From: Streptomyces toxytricini
GTDB taxonomy: Bacteria > Actinomycetota > Actinomycetes > Streptomycetales > Streptomycetaceae
DNA: 64,000 nucleotides
Direction: 5' to 3'
NCBI RefSeq assembly: GCF_014649915.1
Contig: NZ_BMTY01000002.1
Location: 159,441-223,440 of the forward strand
Shown here piece after piece: positions 1-8,932 of this stretch. Below the pieces are notes generated by a model, which had not been told where the DNA came from, made no database searches, and saw only the letters and a program-made list of their open reading frames with translations. The position numbers and the translations under genes are program-made. Every line of letters begins with the position of its first letter. Position 1 is the first letter of the stretch.

Positions 1-10
1 CGCCGGCGGG

Positions 11-823
11 TCAGGGCGTGGCGGGCGCGGAGGGGGCGTCGGCCGGCTTGGCGTGGTGGAGGTCGACGGTGCCGGAGTAGCCGGGGAGCTTCAGCTCCCT
101 GGGCTCGTCGACCTTCCAGCCGAGCCCGTACGCGGCGACGTACATCTGGTAGTTCTGCAGTGCAGGGGAGGCCGCGAGCGCCCGGCGCAGCGCGGCGGGG
201 TCGCCGACGGCGCTCACCTTGTAGGGCGGCGAGTAGACGCGGCCCTGGAGGATCAGGGTGTTGCCGACGCAGCGCACCGCGCTGGTCGAGATCAGCCGCT
301 GGTCCATGACCTGGATGCCCTGGGCGCCGCCCTGCCACAGGGCGTTCACGACGGCCTGGAGGTCCTGCTGGTGGATGACCAGGTCGTTGGGCTGCGGCTC
401 GGGGACGTTCGGGATGCGGGCGGTGGCGTTCGGCGGGGCGTCGTTGAGGGTGACGGTGAGGCCCTTGCCGGACAGCGGCTCCAGTCCGGCGGTGGCGCGC
501 AGGGCGGCCAGCCTGGCGTCCTCGGCGCGGGTGCTGCCGTCGTCGCGGTCGGCGAGGGCCTCCACGCGGCCGCGGGCGGCCGCGGTGGACTGCTCCAGCA
601 GCGCGTTGTCCTGGCTGCGCTCGTGGATGAGGTCGGTGAGCCGCAGGAGCGAGGCGTCCGTGCGGATGTTCGTACCCTTGGAGGTGTTGAAGCTGGTGAC
701 GAAGATGAGTCCGGCCAGGGCGAAGACGGCGGCCGTGAGCAGCCGGACCGCCCGGAACCGGCGACGGGGACCCGCGGAGGAGTCGTCGGAATCGCTCAAC
801 GTACCCTTCTCCTTCAACGCCAC
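11..823 (-). CDS. DUF881 family membrane-anchored protein
   Basis: A 270-residue protein of the DUF881 family, whose function is not established. Residues 1-25 are polar and basic, residues about 28-45 form one hydrophobic membrane segment, and residues about 55-105 are charged and Ala-rich and could form a coiled coil. The DUF881 domain follows and is probably extracytoplasmic. The gene is divergent from crgA with 66 bp between them; DUF881 genes commonly sit near crgA in actinobacteria, which hints at an envelope or division role (inference). The start given is a GTG with a weak ribosome site. A TTG at 799 has a better AAGGAGAAGG site and may be the real start. Confidence 0.8.
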   Translation of the reverse strand: MALKEKGTLSDSDDSSAGPRRRFRAVRLLTAAVFALAGLIFVTSFNTSKGTNIRTDASLLRLTDLIHERSQDNALLEQSTAAARGRVEALADRDDGSTRAEDARLAALRATAGLEPLSGKGLTVTLNDAPPNATARIPNVPEPQPNDLVIHQQDLQAVVNALWQGGAQGIQVMDQRLISTSAVRCVGNTLILQGRVYSPPYKVSAVGDPAALRRALAASPALQNYQMYVAAYGLGWKVDEPRELKLPGYSGTVDLHHAKPADAPSAPATP

Positions 824-889
824 AGGTCCACTACGCTAACGGACGCCCGGGGCAGGCAGGTCCCCAGCGCATCGACAGGAGAGCCCCTC

Positions 890-1141
890 GTGCCGAAGTC
901 ACGTATCCGCAAGAAGGACGAGTTCACCCCGCCGCCCGTGAAGGCGCAGCCGATCAAGCTGACGAACCGGAGCTGGGTCGCCCCGGTCATGCTGGCGTTC
1001 TTCCTGATCGGCCTGGCCTGGATCGTCGTCTTCTACGTGAGCGAGACCCAGCTGCCGATCGAGTCCATCGGCAACTGGAACATCGTGGTCGGGTTCGGAT
1101 TCATCGCGGCCGGGTTCGGCGTCTCCACGCAGTGGAAGTAG
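890..1141 (+). CDS. crgA: Cell division protein CrgA
   Basis: A GTG at 890 preceded by AGGAG gives an 83-residue protein that begins with the typical CrgA segment [11 protein letters not shown]. It has two membrane helices, about residues 27-49 and 61-78, joined by a short extracytoplasmic loop. CrgA is a small actinobacterial membrane protein that coordinates septum formation with growth; in Streptomyces it influences FtsZ-ring turnover during sporulation. Upstream in-frame sequence is longer but overlaps the divergent DUF881 gene and lacks CrgA similarity, so this start is preferred. A cluster of DnaA boxes lies just downstream. Confidence 0.93.
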   Translation: MPKSRIRKKDEFTPPPVKAQPIKLTNRSWVAPVMLAFFLIGLAWIVVFYVSETQLPIESIGNWNIVVGFGFIAAGFGVSTQWK

Positions 1142-1150
1142 GCAGGTCGC

Positions 1151-1190
1151 GGGGCCCGGGCGGCTCGGAGCACACCGGCCGCCCGGCCCG
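1151..1190 (+). terminator. Possible crgA terminator hairpin
   Basis: A GC-rich imperfect inverted repeat starts 10 bp after the crgA stop; the arms are built on GGGCCCGGGCGG and CCGCCCGGCCC with one bulge. There is no clear T tract, which is common for Streptomyces terminators. Confidence 0.4.
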
Positions 1191-1207
1191 CAAGTTCTCC
1201 CCATGAG

Positions 1208-1271
1208 TTATCCACAGCGTCATCCACACCTGAGGAAAAGGCAGAAGATCTGTGGATAACCTTGTGGAGGG
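1208..1271. promoter_or_regulatory. Cluster of four DnaA boxes outside oriC
   Basis: Within 64 bp there are TTATCCACA at 1208-1216, TCATCCACA at 1220-1228, and on the other strand TTATCCACA at 1251-1259 and a CCCTCCACA-type box at 1263-1271. They lie between the 3' ends of crgA and the rhomboid gene, about 18 kb from oriC. The short surrounding stretch is AT-richer than its neighbours. Such clusters can bind DnaA cooperatively and titrate it. Confidence 0.7.
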
Positions 1272-1286
1272 TTGACGCCGGTGTGA

Positions 1287-2162
1287 TCAGGTGAGTGCCG
1301 CCGTCCGGACCAGCACCAGCGCCGCGACCAGCAGGAACACCGCCGCACAGGCACCCCACTGGATGAGCGGGCGCTTTCCCCCGCCGGCGGGCCGGATCAT
1401 GGCCGCCCCGAGCAGCAGGCCCGTGACCAGGCCTCCCACGTGCGCCTGCCAGGACACCTCCAGCCGGCCCCCGTACGGCGCGAAGGTCAGCACCAGCATC
1501 AGCACGAGCATGACCACGACCGGGCGCATGTCCTGGCGCGTGCGCCGCACCAGCACCACGGTCGCCCCCAGCAGCCCGAACACCGCGCCCGAGGCGCCGA
1601 GCGTCGGCGCGTTCGGCGGCGTCAGCAGGTACACCACGGCGCTCCCGCCGAGCCCGGACAGCACGTAGAGGGCGAGGAAGCGGGCCCGGCCGAGCGCGGC
1701 CTCCAGCGGAGCGCCGAGGAACCACAGGGCGAGCATGTTGCCCGCGATGTGCCACCACTCCACGTGCAGGAACACCGACGTCAGCAGCCGGTGGTACTCC
1801 CCGGTGGCCACGCCCTGCACGGGGCCGCCCCAGAACTGCACGTACAGCCCGAGCAGCTCCAGCTGCACCGCCAGGCCGGGCACGGCCAGGGCCGCGAGGA
1901 ACACGGCGGCGTTCACCCCGATGAGGACCTTGGCGACGAGGTGGGGGTCGGACTCGACCCGGCCGCCCGCCAGCGTCCGCGGCGCGTTCGCCCCCGGCCG
2001 GTGCCCCGTGCCGGAGCCCCCGCGGACGCAGTCGGGGCACTGGAAGCCCACGGCTGCGCTGATCATGCAGTCCGGGCAGACGGGCCGCTCGCAGCGGGTG
2101 CAGCGGATGGCCGTGTCGCGGTCCGGGTGGCGGTAGCAGCCCGGCAGGCGGTCGCTGTCCAT
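1287..2162 (-). CDS. Rhomboid family intramembrane serine protease with N-terminal zinc finger
   Basis: A 291-residue rhomboid protease. Residues 9-45 carry a B-box-like cysteine/histidine cluster (C9, H12, C21, C24, C29, C32, C42, C45) that probably binds zinc. The rhomboid core follows, with about six membrane helices. The catalytic serine is S191 in GASGAVFG and the partner histidine is H241 in AHVGG; the oxyanion-type HxxxN motif is H138/N142. Rhomboids cut membrane proteins inside or next to the bilayer; the substrate is unknown. The gene lies downstream of ppiA on the same strand, with a hairpin between them. Confidence 0.9.
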   Translation of the reverse strand: MDSDRLPGCYRHPDRDTAIRCTRCERPVCPDCMISAAVGFQCPDCVRGGSGTGHRPGANAPRTLAGGRVESDPHLVAKVLIGVNAAVFLAALAVPGLAVQLELLGLYVQFWGGPVQGVATGEYHRLLTSVFLHVEWWHIAGNMLALWFLGAPLEAALGRARFLALYVLSGLGGSAVVYLLTPPNAPTLGASGAVFGLLGATVVLVRRTRQDMRPVVVMLVLMLVLTFAPYGGRLEVSWQAHVGGLVTGLLLGAAMIRPAGGGKRPLIQWGACAAVFLLVAALVLVRTAALT

Positions 2163-2193
2163 CGGTCCCCTCGATCAGCGGCGGGGCACGGCG

Positions 2194-2237
2194 CGCCCCG
2201 CCGGTCCGGTATGCCCTCAGGACGGACGGGCGGGGCG
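2194..2237 (-). terminator. Terminator hairpin after ppiA
   Basis: Inverted repeat with 15-bp arms (CGCCCCGCCGGTCCG at 2194-2208 and CGGACGGGCGGGGCG at 2223-2237, one mismatch). It starts 20 bp beyond the ppiA stop and lies before the rhomboid start. Confidence 0.6.
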
Positions 2238-2256
2238 GAAGGTTCCCGGCCCGGCG

Positions 2257-2784
<528 letters not shown>

Positions 2785-2958
2785 GGGTCCGCCTTCCTAG
2801 TCGGCACTGTCGGTTCCCGATCCTCCCACGGAGAGCGGTACGGAACGGAAATCGCCCACCCGGATGCCCTGTCGTGCATGCCGCCCGCCGCCAACCCAGG
2901 CATGATCCGACAAAGGGTGGAAAGGTGAACTGTGTCCGCCACCGATGAGGAGGATCAC

Positions 2959-3636
2959 GTGACCCGCAAGGACAGCGTGCGCCTGTGCGCCGACAGCGCC
3001 CGGGACACCATGAGGCACGCAGCGGAAGTGGTGGCGCCGTACGCAGAGACCGCCAAGGAGGCGGCGGTCCACTACGCGCACGAGGCGAACGACCGGCTCG
3101 CGCCGCTGGTGGCCCAGACGGCCCACCAGGCGTCGCGGCAGGCGCGCACGGCGTACGAGTGCCATCTGCATCCGCGGCTGAAGGCCGCGCGCACGCATGT
3201 GCCGCCGAACGTCGACCGTGCCGCCGTCCAGGCCGTGCACGAGACGCGCCGAGTGGCCCGGCAGGCCGCCGACTACGCGGGCCCGAGGCTGGAGCACGCC
3301 ATCGCGGCGGGCCGCCCCGTGGCCGAGGAGGCCGCCTCCCGGTCCGTGGCGGCGATCGCGGCGCTGCGCGGCCAGGTGTCGGCGCAGGAGGTGCAGCGGC
3401 TGATCAGGCGGCACGAGCGGCGGGCCCGCACCGGGCGCGTGCTCAAGGGGCTGGCGGTGGCCGCGGCCGCGGCCGGCGCCGCGTACGCCGCCTGGCGCTG
3501 GTGGGACCGGCAGTCGAGCCCGGACTGGCTGGTCGAGCCGCCCGCCGCGACCGAGCTGTCCTCCCGCCAGGACGCCGCGGCGAGCTTCGACGACGAGCTC
3601 GCCGAGAAGGAGCGCGAGGCCACCGAGGAGGAGTGA
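2959..3636 (+). CDS. DUF5324 family protein
   Basis: A 225-residue protein from a GTG at 2959, chosen because GAGGAGGA lies just upstream and because related proteins begin MTRxDSVR; an in-frame GTG at 2932 has no such site. The sequence is rich in Ala, Arg and Glu and looks largely helical, with repeated amphipathic stretches (for example AKEAAVHYAHEAN). It ends with one hydrophobic segment (about residues 158-173) and an acidic tail. It matches an uncharacterised actinobacterial family next to ppiA. The function is unknown; a membrane-tethered helical protein is the most that can be read. Confidence 0.8.
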   Translation: MTRKDSVRLCADSARDTMRHAAEVVAPYAETAKEAAVHYAHEANDRLAPLVAQTAHQASRQARTAYECHLHPRLKAARTHVPPNVDRAAVQAVHETRRVARQAADYAGPRLEHAIAAGRPVAEEAASRSVAAIAALRGQVSAQEVQRLIRRHERRARTGRVLKGLAVAAAAAGAAYAAWRWWDRQSSPDWLVEPPAATELSSRQDAAASFDDELAEKEREATEEE

Positions 3637-3659
3637 GCGGCCGCCGTGGGCGGTGCGTG

Positions 3660-3694
3660 CGCGGGGCCCGGATCCGGTGGATCCGGGCCCCGCG
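3660..3694. terminator. Bidirectional terminator between convergent genes
   Basis: A perfect 15-bp stem (GCGGGGCCCGGATCC at 3661-3675 pairing with 3679-3693) has a 3-nt loop and can be extended by a C-G pair. It lies between the convergent DUF5324 and LysM genes. Confidence 0.75.
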
Positions 3695-3709
3695 CGTCGC
3701 CCTGCGGCC

Positions 3710-4180
3710 TCAGCCCGGCAGGGTGAGCACCTGTCCGGGGTGGACCAGGTGCGGGTCGGATCCGATGACCGCGCGGTTCACGGCGTACAGCTCCCGCCAG
3801 CGGGCCTCGTTGCCGAGCTCCCGGCGGGCGATCAGCATCAGCGTGTCGCCCTTGCGCACCGTGTACGTGCGCTTGGCGGCGCCCGCCGCGGGCCCGGGCT
3901 CCGGCGCGGGGGCCGCCGGGACGGCCTTGTGCGCCGCCGAGGACGGCGTCGGCGTGTGCGGCGGCCGGCCCGCCGCGGCGGGGCGCTGCGGGGCCGCGGC
4001 CTTCGGCGGTCCCGGAGCGGCCTTCGGCGGGGCCGCGGCGGCCATCCGCTCGGCGGCGGCGCGCGTCGCGTTGACCGCGTCGGTGTAGGTCGCCGCATAG
4101 TCGGCGGGCGCCGTACCGGCGGCCTTCCGGGCAGCAGCCTGCTTCTTCTTCTCGGACTTCAGGAAGTCGAAGAGTCCCAT
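3710..4180 (-). CDS. LysM peptidoglycan-binding domain protein
   Basis: A 156-residue protein with a C-terminal LysM domain (about residues 104-155: YTVRKGDTLMLIARRELG ... VHPGQVLTLPG), which binds N-acetylglucosamine polymers. The N-terminus is MGLFDFLKSEKKKQ, a lysine-rich leader without a signal peptide, followed by an Ala/Pro-rich linker. The ATG at 4180 is preferred over an in-frame start at 4228. The MGLFDFLK start resembles small cytoplasmic LysM/BON proteins, so an intracellular or non-classically exported role is possible (inference). It is convergent with the DUF5324 gene. Confidence 0.82.
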   Translation of the reverse strand: MGLFDFLKSEKKKQAAARKAAGTAPADYAATYTDAVNATRAAAERMAAAAPPKAAPGPPKAAAPQRPAAAGRPPHTPTPSSAAHKAVPAAPAPEPGPAAGAAKRTYTVRKGDTLMLIARRELGNEARWRELYAVNRAVIGSDPHLVHPGQVLTLPG

Positions 4181-4305
4181 GTCATGCGCCTCCGGCGTGG
4201 TCTCGCCCCCCGGCTCCGTGCCTGCCACTCCACTGTCGGACAGGTCCCTGCCGCGGGCCCCGCGGCCGACCCGTCCGGGGGACGTCCGGCGCCCCGGACC
4301 GGCCG

Positions 4306-5028
4306 CTACCGGAGCTCGGAGATGTCCACCGACTCCCCCGGCGGCGGGGTGCGGGCCGGCACCGGGGCGCCGTACTCCAGGAAGTCCGCCCGCGCGCTCC
4401 GCCCGTCCTCGCGGCCTTCGAGGCGCAGCAGGCGGGGTTCGCCCTCGGTGGCGACGTAGAAGGTGGCCGTGTCGCCGCCGCGGGTCCCGGTGACGGTGAC
4501 CGCCGGGGTGCCGCCGACGGTCGCGGGGCCGCCCTTGCGCAGCTGTCCGGTGGTCAGCCGGGAGGCGTAGGCGCGCTGGAAGTCCTTCAGGTCGCAGACG
4601 TCGGTGAGCTTGCGCAGCAGGACGTTGTCGGACGTGCCGTGCAGCCAGCGGTCGCCGATCAGGGCGGCGGCGCCGTCCGCGGCCGGCGCGGGCACCTGCG
4701 ACCGGAGGAAGGCCCCGTCCGGCTTCACCCAGATGTCCTGGCCGCGCTTGACGATCTCGGCGCGGCCCCCGCCGCGCGGAAGGGACACCGACCCGGCGCA
4801 GTTGCCGTCCACGTCGAAGCGGAGGTCGAGGGTGGTCGCCCCCTTCTCCCCGTCGGCGTGCGCCACCATGTGCACGGAGCGGGCCTGCGTCAGCTCCGTC
4901 CGGGCCTTGTCGACGATCGCGCGGGGGCTCTCGTCCTCGATGCCGTTGCCGGCCGGGGCGAGGCCCGTCAGCAGTGCGGCCGAGCAGCCGGCGGCCAGTG
5001 CGGCGGCCGCCTTCCGGAACCGGGCCAT
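4306..5028 (-). CDS. Secreted protein, possibly a lipoprotein
   Basis: A 240-residue protein from an ATG at 5028 with a strong GGAGGTGA site. The N-terminus MARFRKAAAALAAGC looks like a signal peptide; AAGC at residues 12-15 could be a weak lipobox, otherwise cleavage after about residue 27 is likely. The mature part (RAIVDKARTELTQARSVHM..., a later glycine-rich strand region) resembles LolA/LppX-type beta-barrel folds that hold lipid, but the resemblance is general and no function is claimed. A longer open frame upstream runs through tRNA-Ala and is not real. Confidence 0.75.
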   Translation of the reverse strand: MARFRKAAAALAAGCSAALLTGLAPAGNGIEDESPRAIVDKARTELTQARSVHMVAHADGEKGATTLDLRFDVDGNCAGSVSLPRGGGRAEIVKRGQDIWVKPDGAFLRSQVPAPAADGAAALIGDRWLHGTSDNVLLRKLTDVCDLKDFQRAYASRLTTGQLRKGGPATVGGTPAVTVTGTRGGDTATFYVATEGEPRLLRLEGREDGRSARADFLEYGAPVPARTPPPGESVDISELR

Positions 5029-5095
5029 CTCGTCACCTCCGCAGGGGAACGCCCCCCGCCCAGCGTAGGCCCGCAGGCCTGGCCGCGCACACGCG

Positions 5096-5134
5096 AAAAA
5101 GGCCCCTGGCCTGCGTGTTCGCAGGCCAGGGGCC
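5096..5134 (-). terminator. Terminator of tRNA-Ala
   Basis: A 14-bp perfect stem (GGCCCCTGGCCTGC on the minus strand) with a 6-nt loop is followed on the minus strand by TTTTT. It sits 10 bp beyond the tRNA 3' end: a canonical intrinsic terminator. Confidence 0.9.
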
Positions 5135-5144
5135 TCTCTTCCGG

Positions 5145-5217
5145 TGGAGCTTAGGAGATTCGAACTCCTGACATCTGCCTTGCAAAGGCAGCGCTCTACC
5201 AACTGAGCTAAAGCCCC
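5145..5217 (-). tRNA. tRNA-Ala (anticodon TGC)
   Basis: Read on the minus strand, the 73-nt sequence begins GGGGCTTTAGCTCAGTTGG and ends AAGCTCCA. The acceptor stem pairs over seven bases with one G-U, the anticodon loop is CTTTGCAAG with anticodon TGC, and the T arm contains GTTCGAAT. CCA is not encoded. It is followed by a strong terminator. Confidence 0.95.
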
Positions 5218-5380
5218 GGAACGCGGACGCGACCAATCCCCCGGCAGAGGAGTGGCCGTTCCGCACAACAGAGTACCGGGTTCTCGGCCGCATCCCGCAA
5301 AATGATGGGGACTCCCCTCGTGCGACCACTCTCCGTAAGATGCTCGGCGAGGTTCGCACCAGCGAAGGGGAGTAGGAAGA

Positions 5381-5929
5381 GTGGACGCAGTACAGCAAGA
5401 GGCCACGGCCAGAGCCAGGGAGCTCCAGCGCAGCTGGTACGGCGAGCCCCTCGGTGCCCTCTTCCGCCGGCTCATAGACGACCTCGGCCTGAACCAGGCC
5501 CGCCTCGCTGCCGTCCTCGGCCTGTCGGCGCCCATGCTGTCGCAGCTGATGAGCGGCCAGCGGGCGAAGATCGGCAACCCCGCGGTGGTGCAGCGGGTGC
5601 AGGCGCTCCAGGACCTTGCGAGCCAGGTGGCGGACGGCAGCGTCAGCGCCGCCGAGGCCACCGACCGCATGGACGAGATCAAGCGGACCCAGGGCGGCTC
5701 CGTCCTCAGCAGCAGCACCCAGAACAGCACCGGTTCGGGCGCCCCGACGGTCAAGCGCGTCGTCCGCGAGATCCAGTCCCTGCTGCGGTCGGTCTCCGCC
5801 GCCGGCGACATACTCGACGCCGCGAACAGTCTCGCGCCCAGCCACCCGGAGCTCGCCGAGTTCCTCCGGGTGTACGGCGCCGGCCGCACGGCGGACGCCG
5901 TCGCGCACTACGAGGCGCATCAGAACTGA
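5381..5929 (+). CDS. Helix-turn-helix DNA-binding protein
   Basis: A 182-residue protein from a GTG with AGGAAGA upstream. Residues about 34-62 form a Cro/XRE-like helix-turn-helix (LNQARLAAVLGLSAPMLSQLMSG). The middle is Ser/Thr-rich and probably flexible; the C-terminal 60 residues are helical and may be a dimerisation or sensing region. It lies 44 bp upstream of a Ser/Thr kinase gene on the same strand, so the two are probably co-transcribed and functionally linked, perhaps as kinase substrate (inference). The exact target is unknown. Confidence 0.82.
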   Translation: MDAVQQEATARARELQRSWYGEPLGALFRRLIDDLGLNQARLAAVLGLSAPMLSQLMSGQRAKIGNPAVVQRVQALQDLASQVADGSVSAAEATDRMDEIKRTQGGSVLSSSTQNSTGSGAPTVKRVVREIQSLLRSVSAAGDILDAANSLAPSHPELAEFLRVYGAGRTADAVAHYEAHQN

Positions 5930-5973
5930 CGCCTCCGGGCGCGGACGGACACCACAACGGGGGATGCACAGCC

Positions 5974-7341
5974 ATGGGTGAGGTCTTCGCCGGCCGCTAC
6001 GAGCTGGTCGACCCGATCGGCCGGGGCGGCATGGGCGCCGTCTGGCGGGCCTGGGACCAGCGGCGGCGGCGGTACGTCGCCGCCAAGGTCCTCCAGCAGG
6101 GCGACGCCCACACCCTGCTGCGCTTCGTGCGCGAGCAGGCCCTGCGGATCGACCACCCGAACGTCCTGGCACCGGCCAGCTGGGCGGCGGACGACGACAA
6201 GGTCCTCTTCACGATGGACCTGGTCGGAGGCGGCTCGCTCGCCCACCTGATCGGCGACTACGGGCCGCTGCCGCCGCGCTTCGTGTGCACGCTCCTCGAC
6301 CAGCTCCTCGCGGGGCTGGCCGCGGTGCACGCGGAGGGCGTCGTCCACCGCGACATCAAGCCCGCCAACATCCTGCTGGAGGCGACCGGGACCGGCCGGC
6401 CGCACCTTCGGCTGTCCGACTTCGGCATCTCGATGCGCAAGGGCGAGCCCCGCCTCACCGAGACCGACTACGTGGTGGGCACCCCCGGCTACTTCGCGCC
6501 CGAGCAGCTCCTCGGCGCCGAACCCGACTTCCCCGCGGACCTGTTCGCGGTCGGACTGGTCGCGCTGTACCTCCTCCAGGGCACCAGGCCCGACTCCCGC
6601 GCCCTGGTGGAGCACTTCCGCGCCCACGGCACCCCGGACGCCCCCGAGGGCGTGCCCGCGCCGCTGTGGGACGTCGTCGCGAACCTCCTCCAGCCCGACC
6701 CGCAGAGCCGTTTCAAGACCGCCACGGGCGTCCGCAGGGCCCTCGCCGAGGCCGTGGAGCTACTGCCGGCGGACCCGCCCGAATCGGCCGACGTGGAGGT
6801 CTTCGACCAACTCGGCCCGCTGCCGCCGGGCTTCGGCCCGCAGGGCCCCGAACGCGCCGCGGGCGCCGGCCCGGACCCCCGGAGCGCTGCGGGAGCCGCC
6901 ACCGCGGCGGCTGCGGCCGCCGCGGGCACCCCGGCGGCCCCTTCGCCGCCGGGCGGTGTGCCGACGGCCCGCGCGGGGGCCGGCGAGCCGACCCGTACGG
7001 ACCCCCGCGCGGCCGCGGCCGCACCGGCACCCCCCGCTCCCCCTGCGCATGCGGCTCCCGCACCCGTCCGGGGCGCCGTACCCGCCCGGGCGGCCGTGCA
7101 GGCGCCCGCGTACCAGGACTCCTCCGCGACGGGCGGCTTCCACCTGGCCCCGCCGGCCCACGCCGTGCCGCAGCCCGCCCCGCCGGCGCCGGAGCCTGCC
7201 CCGGACGGGGGCGCGGCCGCGGTGCCCGCCCCGGCCGGCCGCGGGCGCGTCGCCCCGCCGTCGAAGGCGGCCGCCGCGGCGCTCCTGGCGGCAGCGCTGC
7301 TGTGCTTCGCCGTCGGCGTGTGGGCACTGGCCCAGACCTGA
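5974..7341 (+). CDS. Serine/threonine protein kinase, membrane-anchored
   Basis: A 455-residue Hanks-type kinase. The glycine loop is GRGGMGAV at residues about 16-23, the ATP-anchoring lysine is K38 (VAAKVL), the catalytic loop is HRDIKPAN from H125, and DFG is at about 149-151. All catalytic residues are present, so it should be active. Residues about 280-425 are a long Ala/Pro-rich linker, and residues about 432-452 form a C-terminal membrane segment with almost nothing outside. The topology therefore places the kinase in the cytoplasm with no extracellular sensor (no PASTA repeats). It follows the helix-turn-helix gene and is convergent with the next gene. Confidence 0.93.
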   Translation: MGEVFAGRYELVDPIGRGGMGAVWRAWDQRRRRYVAAKVLQQGDAHTLLRFVREQALRIDHPNVLAPASWAADDDKVLFTMDLVGGGSLAHLIGDYGPLPPRFVCTLLDQLLAGLAAVHAEGVVHRDIKPANILLEATGTGRPHLRLSDFGISMRKGEPRLTETDYVVGTPGYFAPEQLLGAEPDFPADLFAVGLVALYLLQGTRPDSRALVEHFRAHGTPDAPEGVPAPLWDVVANLLQPDPQSRFKTATGVRRALAEAVELLPADPPESADVEVFDQLGPLPPGFGPQGPERAAGAGPDPRSAAGAATAAAAAAAGTPAAPSPPGGVPTARAGAGEPTRTDPRAAAAAPAPPAPPAHAAPAPVRGAVPARAAVQAPAYQDSSATGGFHLAPPAHAVPQPAPPAPEPAPDGGAAAVPAPAGRGRVAPPSKAAAAALLAAALLCFAVGVWALAQT

Positions 7342-7369
7342 GGGCGAGCCGCGCCGGGGCGCGGGCCCG

Positions 7370-8674
7370 TCAGCCGGTGCGCCCCCGCCGGGCCAGCAGC
7401 AGCCAGCCGCCCAGGACGAGCAGGAGCAGCGTCCCGGTGCCGAAGCCGCCCGCCGCGACGGTGCCCATGGTCGCCCGCCGGTCGGCGGCCAGGGCCGCCT
7501 CCGGCTCCGTCAGGCCCTCCCGGGCCGCCGCGCGGTCCGCGTCGCCGATGCCGAAGCCGGAGCGGGCCAGCCCCTCCGCATACGGGGGCGGGGCCGCCGC
7601 CTTGCCCTGCACGGTCAGCCGCAGCGTCAGCGGTACGGGGACGGCGTCCTCCGTGAACTCCCCGACCTTCTCGCCGAGCGTGACGGCCAGGTAGTACCAG
7701 CCGGCGACCCGGGCCCCGCCCGCCTCGGAGCTGCTCGCGAACCGGTTCTCGTAGGCGACCGGCGCGGTGGGCGGCAGGGTGAGGCCCGCCTGCTTGCCGT
7801 CGTAGCCGGTGTCCTTGTCGTCGAGCACGCTGCGGTAGGGCGTGTACAGGGTGACGCCGAGCCCGGTGGAGGCGGAGGCGAAGTCCTTCGTCAGCTTGGC
7901 CGCGGCCAGCTCCGCGCCGACCGACAGCTGCTGGCCCCAGTCCAGCGGCACCCGGTAGAAGCGCGTCTGACCGGGCCTCAGGCCGTCCCGCCACACCCCC
8001 GTGCCCAGGGCGCGGGCGTCGTTGAAGCCGGTGCCGCCCTCGCGGGCCACCGGCTCGGACGCCGGGGGCTGCGGCGGGGTGGACGGCCATCCGCTGGGGG
8101 CGGCCGCGGGGGCGCTGCCGGTCTTCAGGCCGGGTTCGCGGGAGACGGTGAGCTCCACGGGCCACGGGGACCGGTCGGAGTTCTTCGAGGCCTCCCGGGT
8201 GACCTTCACGTAGTAGACGCCGGCCTGCTGGCAGTCGCCGTCCTCCTGGAGCCGGCGCACCGCCGCGGCGCCGATCGGCCGGGCGCCGAGGCCGTAGCCG
8301 AAGGTCGTCCGGCCGGGGCTGCCCGGGCAGGAGCGGCCTCCGGTGGTCATCAGCGTGACCTCCAGGCCGTCGCCGCCGGAGTCGATCCTGGCCCCGGGCC
8401 CCGGCACCAGGACCGCGGAGACGTACACGCTGGAGGTGCCGTCGAGGTTCAGCCGGTAGAAGCGGCTGCCGGGAGCGAGGCTGTCGCCGTACACCGCGCC
8501 CGGCTCCAGGGCCGGGGCGTCGGCCGAGGACTCCGCGCCCTGCACCGGGCGCGCCCCGTCGGCCGTCCGGTACGTCGGCAGCGGCTCCCCGGCCGCGTAC
8601 GCGGTGCCCGGCAGCCCCGCCGCCAGACCCAGGGCCGCGGCCGCCGCCGGCAGCGTCCTGCGCAGCCCACCCAT
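7370..8674 (-). CDS. Secreted, membrane-anchored protein with two similar beta-sandwich-like modules
   Basis: A 434-residue protein from an ATG at 8674 (GGGGGTGG upstream). It has a signal peptide ending near TAYA (about residue 27), a C-terminal membrane helix (GTGTLLLLVLGGWLLLA) and a short Arg-rich cytoplasmic tail. The body contains two related units, each with a PGxxFYRxxLD strand and a YYxxVT strand: PGSRFYRLNLD then YYVKVT, and PGQTRFYRVPLD then YYLAVT. This pattern resembles pre-peptidase C-terminal beta-sandwich domains. There is no catalytic domain. It may be a surface adhesin or sensor; I do not recognise a named family. Confidence 0.78.
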   Translation of the reverse strand: MGGLRRTLPAAAAALGLAAGLPGTAYAAGEPLPTYRTADGARPVQGAESSADAPALEPGAVYGDSLAPGSRFYRLNLDGTSSVYVSAVLVPGPGARIDSGGDGLEVTLMTTGGRSCPGSPGRTTFGYGLGARPIGAAAVRRLQEDGDCQQAGVYYVKVTREASKNSDRSPWPVELTVSREPGLKTGSAPAAAPSGWPSTPPQPPASEPVAREGGTGFNDARALGTGVWRDGLRPGQTRFYRVPLDWGQQLSVGAELAAAKLTKDFASASTGLGVTLYTPYRSVLDDKDTGYDGKQAGLTLPPTAPVAYENRFASSSEAGGARVAGWYYLAVTLGEKVGEFTEDAVPVPLTLRLTVQGKAAAPPPYAEGLARSGFGIGDADRAAAREGLTEPEAALAADRRATMGTVAAGGFGTGTLLLLVLGGWLLLARRGRTG

Positions 8675-8744
8675 CACGCCCACCCCCGTTTTTGCCAAAG
8701 CAAGCAGATTCTTTGCATAACGGAATAATTCGTCACAGAACAGC

Positions 8745-8780
8745 ACGAAGCCCCGGCCGCAAGGGCAGCCGGGGCTTCGT
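8745..8780 (-). terminator. Terminator after the DLW-39 gene
   Basis: A 13-bp perfect stem (ACGAAGCCCCGGC at 8745-8757 pairing with 8768-8780) has a 10-nt loop. It lies 18 bp beyond the small-gene stop and before the AT-rich promoter region (about 8690-8740) of the secreted-protein gene. Confidence 0.7.
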
Positions 8781-8797
8781 GGATCGGCCTTCGGGTC

Positions 8798-8932
8798 TCA
8801 CACGCCGGAACCGGAGGGCACGGAGTCGGTTGCCTCCGTCCACAGGTCCTGCTCGGCGCGGTCCGCCTGGATCTGGCGGTACACGAGGAGACCGCCGATG
8901 GCGGCCAGTGCGACCAGGAGCAGCTTCTTCAC
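8798..8932 (-). CDS. DLW-39 family small membrane protein
   Basis: A 44-residue protein from a GTG at 8932 preceded by GAGG. Residues 3-18 are hydrophobic (KKLLLVALAAIGGLLVYRQ) and the family signature EQDLW is at residues 27-31. DLW-39 is a small actinobacterial family named for this motif and found between gyrA and the tRNA-Ile/Ala genes. Its function is unknown; the single helix suggests membrane association. Confidence 0.88.
   Translation of the reverse strand: MKKLLLVALAAIGGLLVYRQIQADRAEQDLWTEATDSVPSGSGV

Noticed and set aside
5029..5889. Upstream extension of the secreted-protein frame through tRNA-Ala
   Set aside because: The extension crosses a clear tRNA and terminator and lacks a protein-like sequence.
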